Of a stretch of DNA of 64,000 nt, positions 1-12,230 are shown in pieces (positions within the stretch are counted from its first letter, which is position 1; each line of letters starts with the position of its first letter). Origin of the DNA: Lingula anatina (lineage: Eukaryota; Brachiopoda; Lingulata; Lingulida; Lingulidae); NCBI RefSeq assembly GCF_001039355.2, contig NW_019775835.1, positions 443,131 to 507,130 of the forward strand, written 5' to 3'. A model generated the notes under the pieces. That model saw nothing but the letters and a program-made list of their open reading frames with translations. It had not been told where the DNA came from and made no database searches. The translations under genes were made by a program, and so were the position numbers.

Positions 1-211
1 ATTTTAGCCTCTCTCTCGAGGGAGATAGAGGGAGATCTCCCTAGTATGTGTGTGTGTGTTTGTGCATGAGTCAGAAGTGTGTAAATATCTCTATGTGTTT
101 GAGTGCATGCATCAATATATGTATATATATACTTGCCCAAGTACTTAATTATATGCATACATGTATGTGTAATGTGAATAATGCTTAATATTAGCATACT
201 GTCTTTCTTAG

Positions 212-3200
212 GTGCAGTTCTATGAAAAATTTGAGAACGAGAATTACATCTACCTGGTCACTGAGTTCTGTGAAGGAGGCTCACTGCAAAACCTTGTGCC
301 AACTGCCAAAGGCCACAGCAACCCCCAGGGTTCCAATTTCCCTGGTGCAAGAGTGAGTGAGAAACTGGCCAAGGTTTATTTTGCTGATGCCTGCAATGGA
401 ATTCTTACCATGCACAATGCAGGAATTGTGCACAGGTACTAGTACACTTTTATTTGACGTTATTCTGTTCTCACCTAGTGATTTGTTAGTTGTAAACTTA
501 AATTCATATGTATTAACTATTTAACATTAAAACAGTACGAAAGATGCACAGATTTTTACTCTGAACACATTTGATTGCAAAGTGTTAATTCAATTTGGCA
601 CATTCCCTCTCTGTACAAATTTACCTTGTATTCAATTTAAAACGGAATAAGTCAAAGTAAAGAGGCATTCTCTGCTGATGTGTGAATGGCAGTGTTGCCT
701 CATACTTCAACTTTCTTCATATTTATTTTATTTTTTTTATTTTTTTTGTTACAGCCAAAAACAGTCTTCCAATCATTTTCATTCTCTTATTTGTCCATTT
801 AGTCATACATTTTGATATGTTGGATTTTCCATTACTTTAATTGGCTTACTAGTTATTCCTTCTTGAGCTGGCTGATGAATTGTTCTTAAACTATCCCTTT
901 TTAGGAACATCAATCTGAAAAATATTCTGGTAGATAGTGGCCGCAATACCAGAATTAAAGGTAAAAACATTTTACTAAACATTCTTGTAACTTTGGTGCA
1001 TGCATAAAATGTTAAACAAAATATAACAAATGCATGGAAATTTAATCTGCAGCAAACAAATTTTTTTGTCATCTTTGATGCCACTGTTTTATTGAATCAG
1101 TTTAGGATTACATACAGTAAGTTTGTTTTCTTATGACTTGGGCGATTTTTTTAATAATCATAAATTCCAATGAAATGTATCCCATTTCCTGTAGTAGGAA
1201 AAATATCACTGTTTTACTAGTCGAAGGAATTATAAAAATTGCAGCTTGGTTAAAATTTGCATTTTATAATTATTACAGTGGGTGACTCTGTAAGATTGTT
1301 GGACTCGGGGGGCTCTTTCAGTCAGGGTTGTAACAATGATATTAATCACTATTAAAACTCAAACTTGATTACTAAAACAATAATAATTAAGGGATATGAT
1401 CATGTTTTTACAGGGGTCTATTGTTACTAAGAATATTCATATGTTTATTATAATGGTAATTATTCATTTATTTCTTTATAAAAATTAATCTTCATCATGC
1501 TTTATGCTTTCTTTTATTTTCATAATGTGTGGCCAGGCTTTGGGAACATTGCCTTCTTTAAGTATGGGAAAAGACCCTTGTTTACTGGATATCAAGGCGA
1601 CCCCTACTTCATGGCACCAGAAGTATTGAAGAATGAAAAGCATGACGCCAGAAAAGCTGATATTTGGAGCCTGTATGTCAAGCATTAGACTGTCTCAGAA
1701 TTTAAATGTTTTTATTTAAGGCTGTTAATAGAACTAGTAAAGAAAAGAACTGTCTAGCATTAAATTATTAGTTTGAAGTTTTTAAAATTCTCTTAATGCA
1801 AAGCCAATTGGACCACTGTTAGTACTTTGGATGTTTTAAAATCCGTGATGTGCCTGTGGTGTGTTGTTTAAATCAACTGTTAATGTAGGTTTGACTCTCA
1901 CCACCAGCCTAACCTGTGTATACAGGTGTATCAGCATCATCTTAATCATCATGTAAATCCTCTTCATGCATCTGTCACTATTTTATTGATTTAAATTTAT
2001 AACTATCATTATCTTTTACATATATACCACTGATTACATCCATTCCAGTGGTGTCGTGCTCTATGCCATGACCACCGGCAGACTGCCATTCTACAAGCCT
2101 AATATGGAAGACCTTATTGAAGACATGGCAATGAGCAGACTAACTTTTGCAAAGGGAATGTCCAAAGGTAGGTACACATTAACTGACCCAAGGCTTTGTT
2201 GAACAAAAGGGGGAGGAGTGGGGGGGGGGAGGCAAAAGGATAAAGATTGTCTTGCCTTTCTAGATCTAAAATTGCTTAAAATAATAGATTGGGTCATTTT
2301 TACTAAAATCATGTGTAAGGCATAGGGAAGTGAAATCATTACTCTTTATTTTTGGGGGCTAGGAGGGGGGTGAGGATTGGAGTAACTCCAAAGGTAGGAG
2401 CCTGCTGTGCCCCCTTTGCTTCCCCACCCCCTGGGTCCCCTATTGATATATTTGCATGTATGGATGGCATACTGATATTTGCTGGAATGCATACTGTAAA
2501 AACACTTTTTATAAACATACTTTTAAGTAAAAAGCATGAGAGAAGTGCATGTGACAATTTTGCTGTGACATCTGCTAGTTTGTAGTTACTATAGGAACTA
2601 CTGGTAGTTTCTGTACTCTCCATTTTTCTCTTTTTATCTTGGACTTCTAGCTATCTTTTCCTTGTACTTTTTGCAACATTCTTCTGAATGATTATATTCT
2701 GAATTGTTTTTTTTTTAATTCTTTTAAAAATTCATTATAATAATGATTAATCTCCTCTCTTTTGTACTGCTTATTTATTTTTTTCTCGCTTCTTATTTTC
2801 TGTCCTCTTTGTGTTCTCTTCACCTATTCAAAGAGCTCATTAGGCTTGTGCGTAAGATGCTAGCCTCTGATCCTTCTCGCCGTCCATCCCTGAAGGATGT
2901 TCTGCAGCATCCTTGGTTCACTGGCAAGCCGGAGTCTCCCTGCAGTATGGCAGGAACTCCATCTCCAGTGAGTTTGCTTAGAAGTGAATGAACACGATTC
3001 AGAATTTATTTTAATGCAAATGTGTCATTTTTATTTTCTTTTAATTCATTTGACATGTTTGTTTTTATTTATTGATACATTTATTTATCTATTTATCTTT
3101 TTAATATTTATTTAATTAGTTTTTGTTTGTTTATTTTTATTTATTTATTTATTTATTTGGTCTAAAAGCACATATTTCTCTTGACAGCACCAGGAAGAGG

Positions 3201-4847
3201 AGGATGAGTTCCCTTTTCCATGTATGGCCAACACTGCCAGTAATCTCCGTACTGAGCAGCTGAAAAGGGATTCTTCCACCGTTGTTCTGCGTAGAAACAC
3301 CTCTCACGAATCAGTGGAAGTTGTCAAATTGAGGTCAAGGGTACCTGGCCATGGTCAGTATAGGTGTACCGGGTAGATGTAATTTGTTAGTGTGAACTTT
3401 TGTAATCCAAAATTTGATTTAACTGTTTGAGTGATGGATTCTTATTAGTTTCTTGCATATGTTTATATAAGGGTACTAAGTGGACTGGAAATTAAAATTT
3501 GAGTAATTTTCACTCACTCACACACACACACACACACATACACACACACACACACACACACGAAAAAAAAACATGAATACACTTATACACACACACACAC
3601 ACAGTCACACACACACTCTTGAACACAACCACCCATGCACACACAGATGAACACACACACGTCTTACCAGCTTGAGATGTAGCAGATATATAAGTTGTTG
3701 TACCAATTGTTTGTTTCCTATTCTAGACAACCCATTGTACAAGGCAGGGCTTCTTGACTTGACTCCCAGGGAGTCCAGGATTGCTTTTAAAGTATGTTTT
3801 AGAGACTGTTTTTGGGATTTCTGTCTTTTGAAGGTTTCTTAACTTTCTTTTAATAATAATAATAATAAGTTTATTGAGCACTAAATGACGAGTCTGTGAA
3901 AGCGATCGTCTGTTAGCAAACCCTCAGCCCAGAAAGAGCTTTACCACAAATTTTGGCATATGTTATCCCTACTAGATATTTAATAACCTTCATTTAAATT
4001 TCTTATTGTTAATTGTCATCACTTTTATTGTTATTGTCACAGTTATTATTATATTGTTACTGTCACTATTATTGTTATTGTCACAGTTATTATTATATTG
4101 TTACTGTCACTATTATTGTTATTATTGTTACTGTCATTGTAGGCCCCAGTGCCCCATGTTCCACACAGGCCTACAACCTGTAAACCTAGCGTTGCTCCTC
4201 AGAAGGCCCCACTCCGCCGGGCCAGCATGGTCCGCCCTCTCATCACACTGAGTGGCACCAGTATTAGTCCAACTGTGAAACCACTTGTCAAAGGAGCAAG
4301 CCTTGAACTGGAGATGAACGCCATCATTTCGTAATACATTATTTTAATATAAGAAATATATTTATGTTTGTAGGAAGGAAAGTAGTTGTTATTTCCACCT
4401 TTAAGTTTGCCATATTTCATGAATAAAAGTTGGTAAAACCACAAACTAATAAGTGTGATAAAACAAACAAAAGATAACTGTGTCCATTTATTCATTTGTA
4501 AAAAATTAAAAATCTACTTCTTATGGTGATAAAACATCTGGTAAAATGTAAAAAAAATTGTATTTTTCTTCATGAGCTTTAAAAAGGAGCTTTTTTTTCA
4601 AGTGTGTTCTTTTGATTTCAGTCCCAAGTTCACTCCTGCTCCACCCCCCACACCAAAGCCAGGGTCCACTTTGCACTTGACCAGCAGGAGAGTACGCCCC
4701 AGGATTGACATCAGGCAGAGTATAGAAGCTCTGAGGCAGGCCACCACGAATCCACCAGCGAGCATGCAGGATGCAGTGGTAAATGGGTGTGCCATGAACA
4801 AGGCCAGTCGCCCCAGAGTAGGGCCAAGAGTTCTCCGCAAACGCTGA
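212..4847 (+). CDS. Protein kinase-like gene, predicted pseudokinase, 3' part
   Basis: Nine exons can be joined in frame: 212-435, 905-960, 1537-1672, 2049-2167, 2834-2967, 3188-3353, 3727-3791, 4143-4330, 4622-4847 (stop TGA). All have AG/GT borders and matching phases. They give 437 residues. The gene starts left of the window, so the glycine loop and VAIK lysine are not visible. Visible kinase landmarks are the hinge (YIYLVTEFCEGGSL), the catalytic loop, an APE-type motif (PYFMAPEVL), the helix F region (ADIWSLGVVLYAMTTG) and a C-lobe end (DPSRRPSLKDVLQHPWF) like CaMK/AMPK-type kinases. The catalytic loop reads HRNINLKNI, so the HRD Asp is Asn and the following Lys is Asn. The DFG position, read across the 960/1537 splice, is GFG. 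Both catalytic Asp residues are therefore absent, and phosphotransfer is unlikely. A roughly 220-residue basic, Ser/Pro-rich tail follows. I do not recognise the exact family. Confidence 0.85.
3512..3661. repeat. CA-rich microsatellite in pseudokinase intron
   Basis: Interrupted (CA)n tracts lie in the intron between exons 3188-3353 and 3727-3791. Confidence 0.85.
4011..4142. repeat. Short tandem repeat TTATTGTTATTGTCACAG-like
   Basis: A T-rich motif combining TTATTGTTA with TGTCAC repeats several times and runs up to the splice acceptor at 4142. It probably also serves as the polypyrimidine tract of that acceptor. Confidence 0.6.
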
Positions 4848-4894
4848 GCTCTCTCTTCCAACAGACTTATTTTTTATTTTATTGCCTTCTGATT

Positions 4895-4900
4895 ATTAAA
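4895..4900 (+). other. Candidate polyadenylation signal (ATTAAA)
   Basis: ATTAAA lies 48 bases after the pseudokinase stop codon, in an AT-rich 3' UTR. Position and motif fit, but there is no transcript support. Confidence 0.35.
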
Positions 4901-5093
4901 TTATTGTATAAATTTGGATTTTGTATAAAAAATATGGCAGCTGTGCTGCAATTATTTTGTCACACATGGAAATTAGCTTTTCTATTTTGGATAAAATTAT
5001 TTCATCAGAATGGAAAAGTCATTTATAGAATCACTATAATATGGATTTTCACATATAGATTATTATTTGTTGTGCTTAATTGTAAAGTTATGG

Positions 5094-5300
5094 AATTTGA
5101 ATTGATGAAAGTTATTATATTTAGTTTAAGGTCCAGTGGTGTATGTGCTAAATTGTAGTTTTGGAATTTATTCAAAATTATGTAGTTCAGTGAGGTTCTA
5201 AATTGTAGTTACGGGATTTGATGAAAATTATGTAATTCAAGGTTCAAATAGGTTCTACTTTGTATTTATGACATATGATGAAAATTATGTAGTTCAAAGC
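5094..5300. repeat. Minisatellite, about 60-65 bp unit
   Basis: About three imperfect copies of a unit containing GGAATTTGATGAAAATTATG then TAGTTCAAGGTTC and AGGTTCTAAATTGTAGTTA. Further copies of the same unit are at about 6420-6565. Confidence 0.7.
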
Positions 5301-5444
5301 AAGCAAGGCCATAGAGGCAAGTTTGATTGTCTAGAATATAGTAGTTTTTGTGCAGTTTTTCACTACAAAGCACACTGTCATCAGTTAAGATTGTATGTGC
5401 TTGTGAACATGACAAGTCACTGAAGAATTAGTATAGAGCTGATA

Positions 5445-6310
5445 AACCAGCAATTGGCCTTGAAAGTTGACTTATCTTAACTATTTTACTACTGTCAACT
5501 ATGGGGAGTAATAACACAAAGACAAGGGCAACGTCAACAGCCATGTCCTTTTAGTTCCACTAAGCCACAAATGGACAGGGAGATAAAGCAAAAAGAACTC
5601 CCTGCAAATTAGCAAGTAGCTGTCTGGCTGAAATACATGTACCAGTAAGCCATAACATCTACAGTACAACATCAAGAAAATGTTATGTAGAGTAACAAAC
5701 ACAACTGGCTGAAATGTCTAACACAATAAAGACTGTGAACAGAAGCCCTAGGAGATATAAGACTGGAACTTCAAGAAAAATGCGATAGCTTCTTTGGAGA
5801 TCCATAAAGTACATGAACAACTTTCAAATAAAGAGAAGCATTTTAGGGCTTTGAAAAAGACTCACAACACGCTCAAGAGGAAGCAATTATAGCAATTCTC
5901 ATGAACATCAGAAAACTGAAGACTTATAAGAGGGTGGATATAAACCTGCAATTGGCCTTATAAGTTGACTTTTCTTAACTTTTTTAACTCCGACAACTGT
6001 GGAGAATAAAGACACAAAGCGAAGGGCGACATCAGCAGTCACTTCCTCACTGTCCCTTCAAGACACAAGTGGACAGGGAGATGAAGCAAAAAGAACTCAT
6101 TGCAAAGTAGCAAACAGAAGTCTAGATGAAATCAGCCATAACATCCACAGCATCATGTACAGCAACAAATACATTGTACAACTGGCTGAAATGTCTGATA
6201 CAATTAAGACTGCAGTAGCGGAAGCCGTAGGAGATAAAAGAATGGAATGAGATGGGCTTCTTTGGAGATCTATGATGTACAAGAACAACTTACACCTGTA
6301 CAGATAAAAA
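5445..6310. repeat. Two direct copies of a dispersed repeat
   Basis: The block at about 5445-5830 recurs at about 5945-6310. Shared strings include TGGACAGGGAGAT, AGCAAAAAGAACTC and ACTGGCTGAAATGTCT. The second copy holds an 83-codon ORF (5999-6250) that resembles no known family to me. It looks like a decayed transposon-derived coding fragment rather than a gene. Confidence 0.6.
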
Positions 6311-6419
6311 GATTAGGTATAGGGCTTTGAAAACCCATTATAGAAGCCCAATGAAGATCAAACAGAAACAAACAATATCCGTGCAAGATTCACAGAAGAT
6401 TTTAATTTTAATTTTGTAA

Positions 6420-6565
6420 TTTTATGGAAACTATGTAGTTCAAAGTTCAAAAAGGTTCCATGGTGTAGTTATGGAATTTGATAAAAATTATGTAGATGAA
6501 GGTTCAATGAGGTTTTAAATATGAGTTATGGAATTTGATGAAAAAAATGTATATAGTTCAAAATT
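6420..6565. repeat. Second block of the 60-65 bp minisatellite
   Basis: Two to three further copies of the unit at 5094-5300 (ATGGAATTTGAT, AAAATTATGTAG, AGGTTC). The 5445-6310 repeat pair lies between the two blocks. Confidence 0.65.
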
Positions 6566-6857
6566 CAAAAAGCTTCTTGATTAAAGGTAAAGAATAAAAC
6601 ATTTTTTTAAACTTATTCACCATCAGTCTCTTAATCTAAATTTTTAAAAGGTATAAAGTAATTTGATTACCACCTTTGAATTTCTTGATATATTCACTAG
6701 GTAGATAGTTACTGGAATATAGTCTGAGATTGATAAAATTAATGGTACTATTGGAACACCCCGAAGCCATGTTAAATAAAAAGCGATATGTTATTTCATG
6801 TATTAGTTAAGCTGAAAGGAATAGGAAAATAGGGATGTTCAAATAATGGCTGCAAAA

Positions 6858-7200
6858 ATTAAAAGGATAATAACTCTTCGTTTCAGCAAAAAAATGAATT
6901 TTCCTGGAGTAAACAACAATTTTCCCATACTTACCAATGGTTAATGAATCCATTTTTACATTCAAAGTTAGTCCCTGGTTTTTTTCTAAAAAGTTTGGTT
7001 TTTTGTTAAAATCTCTTAAGAGATTTTAACAGAGTATAGCCATCAGTGGAGGTCACGTGGTCTAAAGACGAGCTCAGATATCAGAATAATAGCTATAACT
7101 GCCGTTTTTGTGGTAAAACAGAATATATTATATTTCTATGAGTTATGCACAATGGTTTTATTGTGAAATATAGATCTCATACGAAGAGTTATTATCCCTT
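6858..7200. mobile_element. MITE-like element with ~20 bp terminal inverted repeats
   Basis: It begins AAAGGATAATAACTCTTCGT and ends with the inverse, ACGAAGAGTTATTATCCCTT. No coding capacity was seen. A related diverged copy, sharing CCTGGAGTAAA, CTTACCAATRGTTA and TCTCATAC motifs, lies at about 39130-39465. Confidence 0.7.
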
Positions 7201-7564
7201 TAAATTATTTTTGAGAATTTTGAATTTAAAAGATAATAATTAAGATCCTGATATTACACAGTGTATTTTAAGAAAGGATCTGTTGAGAAAAGAATTATAT
7301 TGTATTTAATGGAAGGTAATATGTTTATTTTGACCCTTGGCAAAATCGTTTAGAATAGAAACAAAACAATATTGTAGGTATGCCAAGAGAAAAGATGAGC
7401 AAAATATTTTTTTAATTAGAATTAAATTTGGTAAGAAAATGAGAGTTGAAACAAATATAAACTTATGTTTTCAACTTAAAATAAAGAGAGAAACTAGTTG
7501 AAATTCTCCAGCTTGTGTATAGGCACAAAAAATTAGCATATTGATTAATTAAAGCTTAAAACAG

Positions 7565-8300
7565 ATAAGAAAATATGCTAGTTTACAAATTATAAAGTGC
7601 TGAAATTAGTTGTAACCACAAAATGCATTGAAATTTGAAATATTTAGACCAAACAGTGTATTGTCATCAAAGATAAGAGAATATTTATTATATCTACAAT
7701 GAGATTGAGTACATGTGTCAAAAACAGAAAGTGAAATAAAAAACGTGCGGATTTATGGATTATAAGTTATAGGAATAAGTTATCACCACAAATGCATTAA
7801 AATTAGAAATGTATAGACCAAACAAGGTATAATGTCAAAGATTAAAGACAATTAATTATATAACACCAAAAATCAGTTCAAGTATTTTCATTTATGCGTA
7901 AATGAGAAAATGTGTTAGTTTATGAATTTTGACTGATTAAAGTCAGTCATTAACACAATATACTGAAATTATGAATTTTTGACTGACAAAAGTCAATACT
8001 GAAATTATAACAAACAAGTAATTGCTTTCAGAATAAGAAAATATTTATTATATCTATATTGTGTTATTGTATAAGAGAATATTTATAATATCTTTATTGT
8101 GTTATTGTATAAGAGAATATTTATTTTATCTGAAATCAGTTTGAGTATTGATAACAAAGAGTAAAAAAGAAAACATGCCAGTTTATAAAGATATTGAAAT
8201 TAGTTGTTATCACAAAGTATATTACAATAATAAATATTCATGTCAAACAAGGTATTGTTACCAAATGTAAGAGGATTTTATAAAATATATGAATTGTTAT
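7565..8300. repeat. AT-rich tandem repeat, about 170 bp unit, four or five units
   Basis: Units start near 7569, 7741, 7908 and 8171. Each contains a TGCYAGTTTAT-like start, GAAATTAGTTGTWAYCACAAA, then TTAGACCAAACARGGTAT and AAGAGAATATTTATTATATC. The third unit is expanded internally by extra copies of AAGAGAATATTTAT. Confidence 0.65.
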
Positions 8301-8571
8301 GGCAATGATCCAAGAATAACTACATGTAGTACACTTAAAATCCTCCACAATTATTTTCTTAATGGAAGTGTTCAACATGTACCAACAAACTTGAAACAGT
8401 GTGATACGACGGCTTCCATACAGCCTTTTTTTTGTGATATAATTCAATATTTTAACCAAAATTGGTGAAATGCTTTAAGTCAAGTTATTATTCTTTTTAT
8501 TTAAGTTCTTTATGCAAGTGTTGATCCTCGTAAATATGGTCACATGGCATTATCGTTTTCTAGAAGGCTAC

Positions 8572-8694
8572 GATAAGGCCGCGTTCACAGCCACGGCGCG
8601 TGATGGAAGCTGGAATCCATTGTCGGGTGCGCGCCTTATTTGATCCGCGGACTAGTTCATCCGCGGATCAACTGGCTGTGAACGCGGCCTTATA
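8572..8694. mobile_element. Small GC-rich hairpin MITE
   Basis: ATAAGGCCGCGTTCACAGCCA at the left end is matched by its inverse, TGGCTGTGAACGCGGCCTTAT, at the right end. A smaller inner palindrome (GATCCGCGGA...TCCGCGGATC) lies between. It is much more GC-rich than its flanks. Confidence 0.8.
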
Positions 8695-8699
8695 CTTCT

Positions 8700-9640
8700 C
8701 CCACGTGGCTGGAGAAAAAGCTTGCGTTATGCATTGATTTTAAGGTGTGGTTCATAGCGGAGGACTGATATTATAGGTGAAAAATGTGCAGATTTAATGG
8801 TTGTATTACTGAAAATATTAATGCTGGGAGTTGACCATGAAGACTAAGATTTAATTGTATAGAATTAATTAAGTTATTATTATATATGCTGGCGATGCGT
8901 TTCGTTAATGTTGTATATGGCAGAAGTCGTCAGTACGTGAAGGATTGGTATAGAACGTTACGCAGGCTATAAACACCGCAGTGATAAGATGTACATGTAC
9001 TTATTGTGGCATTACTGGCGCCTTGCAGGGATGCTAGATCTTCAAATGTATTGGTGCATGAATTAAGAGTAATAAAATTTTGTTAATAATATATGGCGTA
9101 CACTATTTATTTCTTTAGTCTGTAATCAGTTCAATCTTTGAGCTTTGATTCATTCTATACATGGACAAAATTACGAAGTCAAATTTGTCCATGTAAGTCC
9201 GCTGGGCCTCTCGGTAAATGCAATCAGTTTAACAGATTAACACGCCACTCTTGTTTTCAACGTTACACCAAACATTTAAAAACCGGTTAAATTGGCGATA
9301 AACGGAGACGCAGCTTAAAAGCAGAAGCACGTGGAGTGGTGAACAATTCAACGAAAAGGAATTTTTTGCTCTAAATGTGCTTAATTTTGTTGCACTTTTA
9401 TATAGTTATTTAATTTACATATAAGAAACGCGGAAAAGCTATTTTGACCCATGAGAGGCATTTTCTAACAGTCTTCCAAATTATCTTTGTTGAACCATCC
9501 TCTACTTTTGACCAATTTCCGACAGAAAAAAATTAGATGACAGTCAATGTAAACTTGGAAAATTTTGATCGTCTTCCAAGAGACCCAGACGACGGCTTCC
9601 GTCCGCCCCTGCGCCGGTGAGTCACTGTAACAATGCATAT
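8700..9640. other. Intergenic stretch, nothing recognised
   Basis: I saw no ORF with family resemblance, no RNA gene and no clear repeat structure here. Confidence 0.5.
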
Positions 9641-9646
9641 CAATTT

Positions 9647-10080
9647 TACGCACGCTTGTTATTACGTCGCTCATTCTTCTTTGTTACGTTAAAATGATAC
9701 ATACGTTACCGATACATACGTTACCATGAAGCGTGTAAATATTTATTTATTCTATTTTCTTTGGTTGCCTTTCGTTTTGTGGACCGACACTTATGTCTCG
9801 GTATGTATCGGTAACGTATGTAGATCTTCAAAGATGCATCAATATATATACTTCTATGGTAACGTATGTCTCGGTAACGTATGTATCATTTTAACGTAAC
9901 AAAGAAGAATGAGCGCCGTAAAAACATGCGTGCGCACATATACAACGTCGCACGTACTCACAAAGTCGTGACAACAGAGAGCAATCAATGAAAATAGAAA
10001 ACAACACCTTCATATTTTTGGTCACGTATGTATCGGTAACGTATGTATCATATGAACACTTTTCACAGAATTGAAGGCAA
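9647..10080. repeat. Palindromic repeat rich in ACATACGTTACC / GGTAACGTATGT
   Basis: The left arm (CGCTCATTCTTCTTTGTTACG then TTAAAATGATACATACGTTACC) recurs inverted at about 9865-9912. Four to six copies of GGTAACGTATGT, in both orientations, lie within it. The same family recurs at about 11690-12560 and 12830-13215. Confidence 0.75.
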
Positions 10081-10233
10081 GAAATCATTTTTGTCCCGTT
10101 TTCTTTTATTGTAATGTAACATTAAGACACCTCAAATGATATTATCCTGCATACACCTTCCAAAAAGTATTCTGCCACATGTCTGCGGGCCCTAATTTGA
10201 CCATCAAAGGCATACAAGAAATACCTTGATTCT

Positions 10234-10690
10234 TCAGCAAAACCAACGTGTTCCTAGTGATGGTTGACCGCGTTCTGGTAGTGCTGGGGTCACTGGATCT
10301 AATATTACCAACTGATACCTCATTCCATATGCAAAAAAGGACTTCGGGGTTGACACAGGCTTCATCATGAAAGCACACTTGCACACAGTTCTCGTCTCGT
10401 GCGTGATTTGTTGCCGAAACCCAATGTTCTGAGGATGGAGAAACCATCTTTGAGTCCTGATTATAAACCCACTGAGCATCCGTGGCATGAATTGAAGTGT
10501 GCAATCCAGAGGAGAACCAAACTCCAAGTAGTCCGGACCAATTCCGCCAAGCTTTTTAGGAAACATGGGACAATATCCCACAAAACAGAATTGTTACCCA
10601 TGTTGAAGGCAGCGGCGCCGTCTACAGGAGGTAATTACAGTACACAGTAAGCACACACGCTAATAGACAGGTAATCTTTAACGAGCACAC
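10234..10690 (+). mobile_element. Tc1/mariner transposase 3' fragment, copy 1
   Basis: The + strand reading at 10399-10650 has a Tc1-type C-terminus: SLSPDYKPTEHPWHELK, corresponding to the family pattern SPDLNPIEHxWxxLK with the last catalytic acidic residue, then a stretch like the family's WDNIPQ end (HGTISHKTELLPM). No intact transposase or second terminal repeat is present. It is a decayed fragment. Confidence 0.7.
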
Positions 10691-10755
10691 CCTAATGCTT
10701 AATGTGTGTAAATTTGGTAACATTTGGGGGTGTCTTTTCAATTTAATGGGCATCT

Positions 10756-10858
10756 NCCCCCCGGGGGGGGGGGGGGTTTTCCCCCCCCCCGGGGGGGAAA
10801 AATCCCAAATTTGGGGGGGGGGGCGCCCCCCCCCCCCCCCCCCCCCCCGCCCCTCCGG
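10756..10858. other. Poly-G/C low-complexity tract after an N (probable assembly gap)
   Basis: An N at 10756 is followed by about 100 bases of alternating G and C homopolymers. It separates two near-identical Tc1 fragment copies, which fits an unresolved gap edge rather than real sequence. Confidence 0.6.
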
Positions 10859-10861
10859 AGG

Positions 10862-11360
10862 CTACGGCCCTGGCTTGGGTCACTGGACCTAATATTACCA
10901 ACTTATACCTCATTCCATCTGCAAAAAAGGACTTCGGGGTTGACACAGGCTTCATCATGAAAGCACACTTGCACACAGTTCTCGTCTCGTGCGTGATTTG
11001 TTGCCGAAACCCAATGTTCTGAGGTTGGAGAAACCATCTTTGAGTCCTGATAATAAACCCACTGAGCATCCGTGGCATGAATTGAAGTGTGCAATCTAGA
11101 GGAGAACCAAACTCCAAGTAGTCCGGACCAATACCGCCAAGCTTTTTAGGAAACATGGGACAATATCCCACAAAACAGAATTGTTACCCTTGTTGAAGGC
11201 AGCGGCGCCGTCTACAGGAGGTAATTACAGTACAGTACACAGTAAGCACACACGCTAATAGACAGGTGACCTTTAACGAGCACACCCTAATGCTTAATGT
11301 GTGTAAATTTGGTAACATTTGGGGGTGTCTTTTCAATTTAATGGGCATCTCTTTACCTCT
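10862..11360 (+). mobile_element. Tc1/mariner transposase 3' fragment, copy 2
   Basis: Nearly identical to 10284-10755, including the region encoding the SPD...EHPWHELK motif. The first copy stops at the N exactly where this copy runs on into unique sequence (TTTAATGGGCATCT followed by CTTTACC). Confidence 0.7.
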
Positions 11361-11365
11361 GTGGA

Positions 11366-12230
11366 AATGACAGTGGAACATCGGATTAGAGGGGGTACAT
11401 GTAATAAATATGAATAAATAGTATTAAATATGGAAATCTTCACTGCTATTTTGTAAATTTTCTATACCACTAATCATGTTAGTTATGGTATCTGGAATGA
11501 AAATCACCATTCATTTCAATTAACTCCTGTGATGTGATCATTTATAAATAAAATCACATGAAACTGGGGTTGGGACAACCATTTTGACCAATGTTGTATA
11601 TTCAGCACCCACAAACCGGTATTGTTTTCTGATTTCATTGTTTGTTCTCTGTTGTCGCGGCTCTGTGGTTGCGTGCGACGTTGTTTATGTGCGCACGCTT
11701 GTTATTACGTCGCTCATTTTTCTTTGTTACGTTAAAATGATAGGCCCCTACATACGTTACCGATACATACGTTACCATGAAGCGTGTAATTATTTATGAC
11801 AGTGGAACATCGGATTAGAGGGGGTACATGTAATAAATATGAATAAATAGTATTGAATATGGAAATCTTCACCGCTATTTTGTAAATTTTCTATACCACT
11901 AATCATGTTAGTTAAGGTATCTGGAATGAAAATCACCATTCATTTCAATTAACTCCTGTGATGTGATCATTTATAAATAAAAACACATGAAACTGGGGTT
12001 GGGACAACCATTTTGACCAATGTTGTATATTCAGCACCCACAAACCGGTATTGTTTTCTGATTTCATTGTTTGTTCTCTGTTGTCGCGGCTCTGTGGTTG
12101 CGTGCGACGTTGTTTATGTGCGTACGCTTGTTATTACGTCGCTCATTCTTCTTTGTTACGTTAAAATGATACATACGTTACCGATACATACGTTACCATG
12201 AAGCGTGTAAATATTTATTTATTCTATTTT
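11366..12230. repeat. Direct tandem duplication, about 430 bp per copy
   Basis: The block from ATGACAGTGGAACATCGG (11366) to the GAAGCGTGTAA end (about 11796) repeats from about 11797 to 12230 with few differences. Both copies end in the ACATACGTTACC palindromic family. Confidence 0.8.

Noticed and set aside
5999-6250. 83-codon ORF
   Set aside because: It lies in one copy of a dispersed repeat; the other copy (5445-5830) does not keep the frame. No known family recognised.
7565-8300. CRISPR-like spacing of repeats
   Set aside because: This is eukaryotic tandem satellite DNA with diverged units, not short repeats with unique spacers.
10743-11171. Minus-strand ORF of 142 codons and Gly/Pro-rich + strand ORFs across the N
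   Set aside because: They cross the poly-G/C artefact, and the opposite strand carries the Tc1 transposase reading.
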